7,827 nucleotides of DNA from an uncultured Oscillospiraceae bacterium (GTDB lineage: Bacteria; Bacillota; Clostridia; Oscillospirales; Oscillospiraceae). The notes beneath the pieces were generated by a model, which was given only the letters and a program-made list of their open reading frames with translations, searched no databases and was not told where the DNA came from. This document shows, in pieces, positions 5,678 to 7,827 of this stretch; position 1 is the stretch's first letter, and each line of letters begins with the position of its first letter. Where the stretch lies: the NCBI GenBank assembly GCA_934643765.1, contig CAKUCT010000088.1, forward strand, positions 1 to 7,827, written 5' to 3'. A program made the position numbers and the translations under genes.

Positions 5678-5815
5678 ATCTGGAAGATTCAAATGGAATT
5701 ATAACGCTGGGCAGAAAGACCGCAAAATCGATGTATTCATTTCAAATAATATTGAAAAGTTAAAAGTGGATGATTGAACGAATATCGAACACGAAAAAGA
5801 AAGGGTAGTTGCGTA

Positions 5816-6553
5816 ATGAAAAAATTAGATGGTAGAACGGCGATTGTGACCGGTGCGGCACAGGGAATCGGGTTTGCAATTTCAAGCGCTTTGAACCGGG
5901 AGGGATGCAGGGTTGCACTTCTGGATATTAACGAACAAAAAGTACAGGAAAGTGCGGCAAAACTTGATGCGTGCATTGGGATTTCCTGCGATGTGTCCAG
6001 CCCGGAAAGCATTGAGCGTGCGGCTGCGCTTTGTGTTGAGGAATACAATGGCGTAGACATTGTTGTAAATAATGCGGGGATTCTTCCGAGCGCCAGTATC
6101 GAGCAGATGACAGAAGAACAATGGGACAAGACCATGCAAATCAATCTGAAAAGCGTGTTTTTTATGGTCCAGAAGACTCTTCCGTATCTTAGACAGTCGT
6201 CTTGCGCGAGGATTATCAATACCAGCTCTCTGGCTGGTCGGATGGGCGGCTTTGAGACCTGTCTGGCATATTCAGCATCCAAGGGCGGAATCAACGCCCT
6301 GACCATGGGTTTTGCAAGGCAGCTTGCGCCAGATGGCATTACAGTGAATGCAGTTTGCCCTGGGACAACAGAAACGCCAATTACAAAGGCATTCTCGCCG
6401 GAAGCGATGCAGAGATTGCTGACAAGAATTCCACTGGGGCGGCTTGGAAAACCGGAAGATATGGCAAACGCGGTTGTGTTCTTGGCAAGCGATGACGCTG
6501 CATTTATTACGGGACATATGCTGGATGTCAATGGCGGCATGTATATGGCATAA
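5816..6553 (+). CDS. Short-chain dehydrogenase/reductase, probably NAD-dependent, sugar-related
   Basis: A 245-residue classical SDR with all signature elements: the glycine-rich cofactor loop TGAAQGIG (12-19), Asp37 at the end of the second strand (favours NAD over NADP), NNAG (85-88), Asn110, and the catalytic set Ser138, Tyr152 and Lys156 in YSASK. The C-terminus (FITGHMLDVNGGMYMA) is the usual FabG/glucose-dehydrogenase-like ending. The start is ATG 5816, with AAGGG about 10 bases upstream; an in-frame TTG at 5774 would prepend 14 residues not found in SDRs. It is the first gene of an operon with the transaldolase-family gene, 43 bp apart, under a LacI-type operator. It likely oxidises or reduces a sugar, polyol or sugar phosphate; the substrate cannot be read from sequence. 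A FabG-like acyl reductase role is less likely given the neighbours. Confidence 0.92.
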   Translation: MKKLDGRTAIVTGAAQGIGFAISSALNREGCRVALLDINEQKVQESAAKLDACIGISCDVSSPESIERAAALCVEEYNGVDIVVNNAGILPSASIEQMTEEQWDKTMQINLKSVFFMVQKTLPYLRQSSCARIINTSSLAGRMGGFETCLAYSASKGGINALTMGFARQLAPDGITVNAVCPGTTETPITKAFSPEAMQRLLTRIPLGRLGKPEDMANAVVFLASDDAAFITGHMLDVNGGMYMA

Positions 6554-6596
6554 ACGATTGGGCGTTTGAAAGTTTGTAATATTGGAGGAGGGAACT

Positions 6597-7646
6597 ATGA
6601 ATTATCTGGAATGGCTCAATACTTGCACACCAACAAGATGGTGGCACGACTCCGGGAATCCAAATGAGATTCAGCTGGCGCTGGAACGCGGCGCAACAGG
6701 TGTAACGACAAATCCGGTATTGACATTTCGCTCATTTCAATCACAACCGGAATTCTGGACAGAAAAGGTGCTTGCGTTAGGCGACGATATGGAGCCGGAA
6801 GCACGGGCGGAGGCGCTGCTGCGCTTGGTTGCATCGTATGCGGCAGAGCAAGTCCGGCCAATTTATGAAGCAACAGATGGCAAGGATGGCTATGCATTGG
6901 GACAGCTAAATCCTGCAAGGGCCGGAGATGCGGAGGGAATGCTCGCGCAGGCCAGACGTGTACATGCGTGGGCACCCAATATCGCGGTGAAGCTTCCAGC
7001 GACGGCTTCTGGGATAGAGGTCATCGAACATCTGGCAGAAGAAGGAATTCCGATCTGCGCAACGATCAACGTATCTGTAGCCCAGGCTATCGCTGTTGCG
7101 GAGGCTTATCAGAGGGGAAAACAGCGCGCATTGAACCATGGCGTGAAGCCGCCTCTTTGCATCGTCGTTCAGCAAGTCGGACGCCTGGATGATTACTTGC
7201 GTGATGTGGCAAATGATATGAAACTGGGATTGTCGGAAGAGATCATCACAATGGCAGGACTGGCTGTAGCGAAAAGGACATATTCTATATTTAAAGAGCG
7301 AGCATATGATGCAGTTATTATGCCGGCAGGTCTGCGCGGGGTATATCACTTAACAGAACTTTCTGGCGGTGATTTGTTATTTACCATAAATACCAGGGTT
7401 CAGGATATGATTCTGGCCGAAAACCCATCGCAGCAGATGCACATTGATCATCCGGTTCCGCGATCTGTATTGGATCAGCTGCAGAGAATACCAGAATTCG
7501 TTCGGGCTTATGAACCGGATGGAATGAAGGTAGAGGAGTTTATTACGTATGGTGTAACGCAGAAACTGCTCAGTCAATTTACAGAGACCGGATGGGCGCC
7601 GCTGGAAACATATCTTTCAAAACGCAAATCAACGCGCTGGATTTAA
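6597..7646 (+). CDS. Transaldolase-fold Schiff-base enzyme with altered catalytic residues
   Basis: A 349-residue class I TIM-barrel protein of the transaldolase family. Recognisable parts are HDSG (Asp18), GVTTNPVL (35-42), AVKLPAT with the Schiff-base Lys132, CATINVSVAQA (154-164, Thr156), VGRLDDY (Arg196) and PAGLRG (Arg247). Both arginines match phosphate-binding positions of E. coli TalB, so a phosphorylated ligand is likely. By hand alignment, Gln103 (LGQLNP) replaces TalB Glu96 and Gln193 replaces TalB Phe178. Fructose-6-phosphate aldolase has Gln59 and Tyr131 at those places. An insertion of about 15 residues after the 154-164 motif resembles the longer actinobacterial-type transaldolases. 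It may therefore be an aldolase or a transaldolase with a new substrate. GGAGGAGGG ends 4 bases before ATG 6597. It is the second and last gene of the LacI-controlled operon. Confidence 0.85.
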   Translation: MNYLEWLNTCTPTRWWHDSGNPNEIQLALERGATGVTTNPVLTFRSFQSQPEFWTEKVLALGDDMEPEARAEALLRLVASYAAEQVRPIYEATDGKDGYALGQLNPARAGDAEGMLAQARRVHAWAPNIAVKLPATASGIEVIEHLAEEGIPICATINVSVAQAIAVAEAYQRGKQRALNHGVKPPLCIVVQQVGRLDDYLRDVANDMKLGLSEEIITMAGLAVAKRTYSIFKERAYDAVIMPAGLRGVYHLTELSGGDLLFTINTRVQDMILAENPSQQMHIDHPVPRSVLDQLQRIPEFVRAYEPDGMKVEEFITYGVTQKLLSQFTETGWAPLETYLSKRKSTRWI

Positions 7647-7666
7647 GATAAAGGAAGCAAAACAGT

Positions 7667-7698
7667 GCCGCCAGAAATGCAGCTGCATTTCTGGCGGC
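7667..7698. terminator. Palindromic hairpin closing two convergent genes
   Basis: A 32-bp perfect inverted repeat, a 14-bp stem with an AGCT loop (7681-7684), lies between the stop codons of the transaldolase-family gene (7646) and the minus-strand gene (7723). The U-tract is modest on both sides (TGTTTTGC on minus, ATAATTTC on plus), so it is probably a bidirectional but imperfect terminator. Confidence 0.65.
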
Positions 7699-7720
7699 TC
7701 ATAATTTCAGCAAATGTGTT

Positions 7721-7827
7721 TTATTCGGCTACGGCGGGGAGTTCCAGGGCGTCAAACGCGCCTGCTGCGTCGTCGAAGATGACCTGGATATCGGCAAGCG
7801 TTTCCTGTAGGCGCGAAAGGCCGGAGG
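7721..7827 (-). CDS. C-terminal fragment of an unidentified protein
   Basis: This is the 3' end of a minus-strand gene that continues past the right edge of the window. The last 34 residues are visible, ending LELPAVAE before TAA (7723-7721). They begin SGLSRLQETLADIQVIF, which has a hydrophobic spacing suggestive of an amphipathic helix or coiled coil, followed by an acidic, Ala-rich tail. Codons are GC-rich like murC and cca, unlike the LacI module beside it. No stop interrupts the frame. I do not recognise the family; too little is visible to assign a function. Confidence 0.6.
   Translation of the reverse strand, partial: SGLSRLQETLADIQVIFDDAAGAFDALELPAVAE

Noticed and set aside
5770..5808. 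Small 12-codon upstream frame (MIERISNTKKKG) before the SDR gene
   Set aside because: No ribosome site and no regulatory codon pattern; probably chance in AT-rich leader DNA.
5816..7646. Sulfoquinovose (sulfo-transaldolase) pathway assignment
   Set aside because: The pair of dehydrogenase plus transaldolase-fold protein is reminiscent, but no isomerase, sulfoquinovosidase or sulfonate exporter is present, and catalytic residues differ from a true transaldolase.

Overview
The window looks like a chromosomal segment of a Clostridia-type Firmicute, probably of the Oscillospiraceae/Ruminococcaceae kind. This is inferred from strong AGGAGG-like ribosome binding sites, sigma-A style promoters, intrinsic terminators with U-tracts, a tRNA gene with encoded CCA, a yybP-ykoY type riboswitch, and GC-rich, C/G-ending codons in the housekeeping genes. 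I cannot name the species from sequence alone.

Layout, left to right. (1) A minus-strand tRNA-Val(CAC) at 170-246 has its own promoter and an intrinsic terminator; a second terminator-like hairpin lies beyond it. (2) A plus-strand unit has a promoter at 347-375, a manganese-type yybP-ykoY riboswitch whose 3' strand is shared with a terminator hairpin, and then a CaCA-family (YrbG-like) cation exchanger at 545-1531. The switch suggests that the exchanger exports Mn2+ rather than serving only Ca2+. (3) The convergent minus-strand gene cca (CCA-adding enzyme, 1606-2703) maintains tRNA 3' ends. (4) Divergent from cca and sharing a compact promoter region with it is murC (2882-4255), the L-alanine-adding ligase of peptidoglycan synthesis, which ends at a near-perfect GAAA-capped terminator.

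(5) From about 4344 to 7698 there is an accessory-looking carbohydrate module. It has a minus-strand LacI-family repressor (4344-5348), a very AT-rich intergenic region, and a plus-strand two-gene operon: an NAD-type short-chain dehydrogenase (5816-6553) and a transaldolase-fold protein (6597-7646). Two CG-centred palindromic operators, one just downstream of each predicted transcription start, suggest that the repressor controls both itself and the operon. By hand alignment the transaldolase-fold protein keeps the Schiff-base lysine and the phosphate-binding arginines. It carries Gln where transaldolase B has its catalytic Glu96 and Gln where TalB has Phe178, so it may be an aldolase of unknown substrate rather than a true transaldolase. 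This module is the best candidate in the window for something undescribed. (6) A long palindromic hairpin closes the module, and a minus-strand gene of unknown function enters from the right edge (7721-7827, C-terminus only).

No insertion sequence, CRISPR array, phage gene or integrase was seen.
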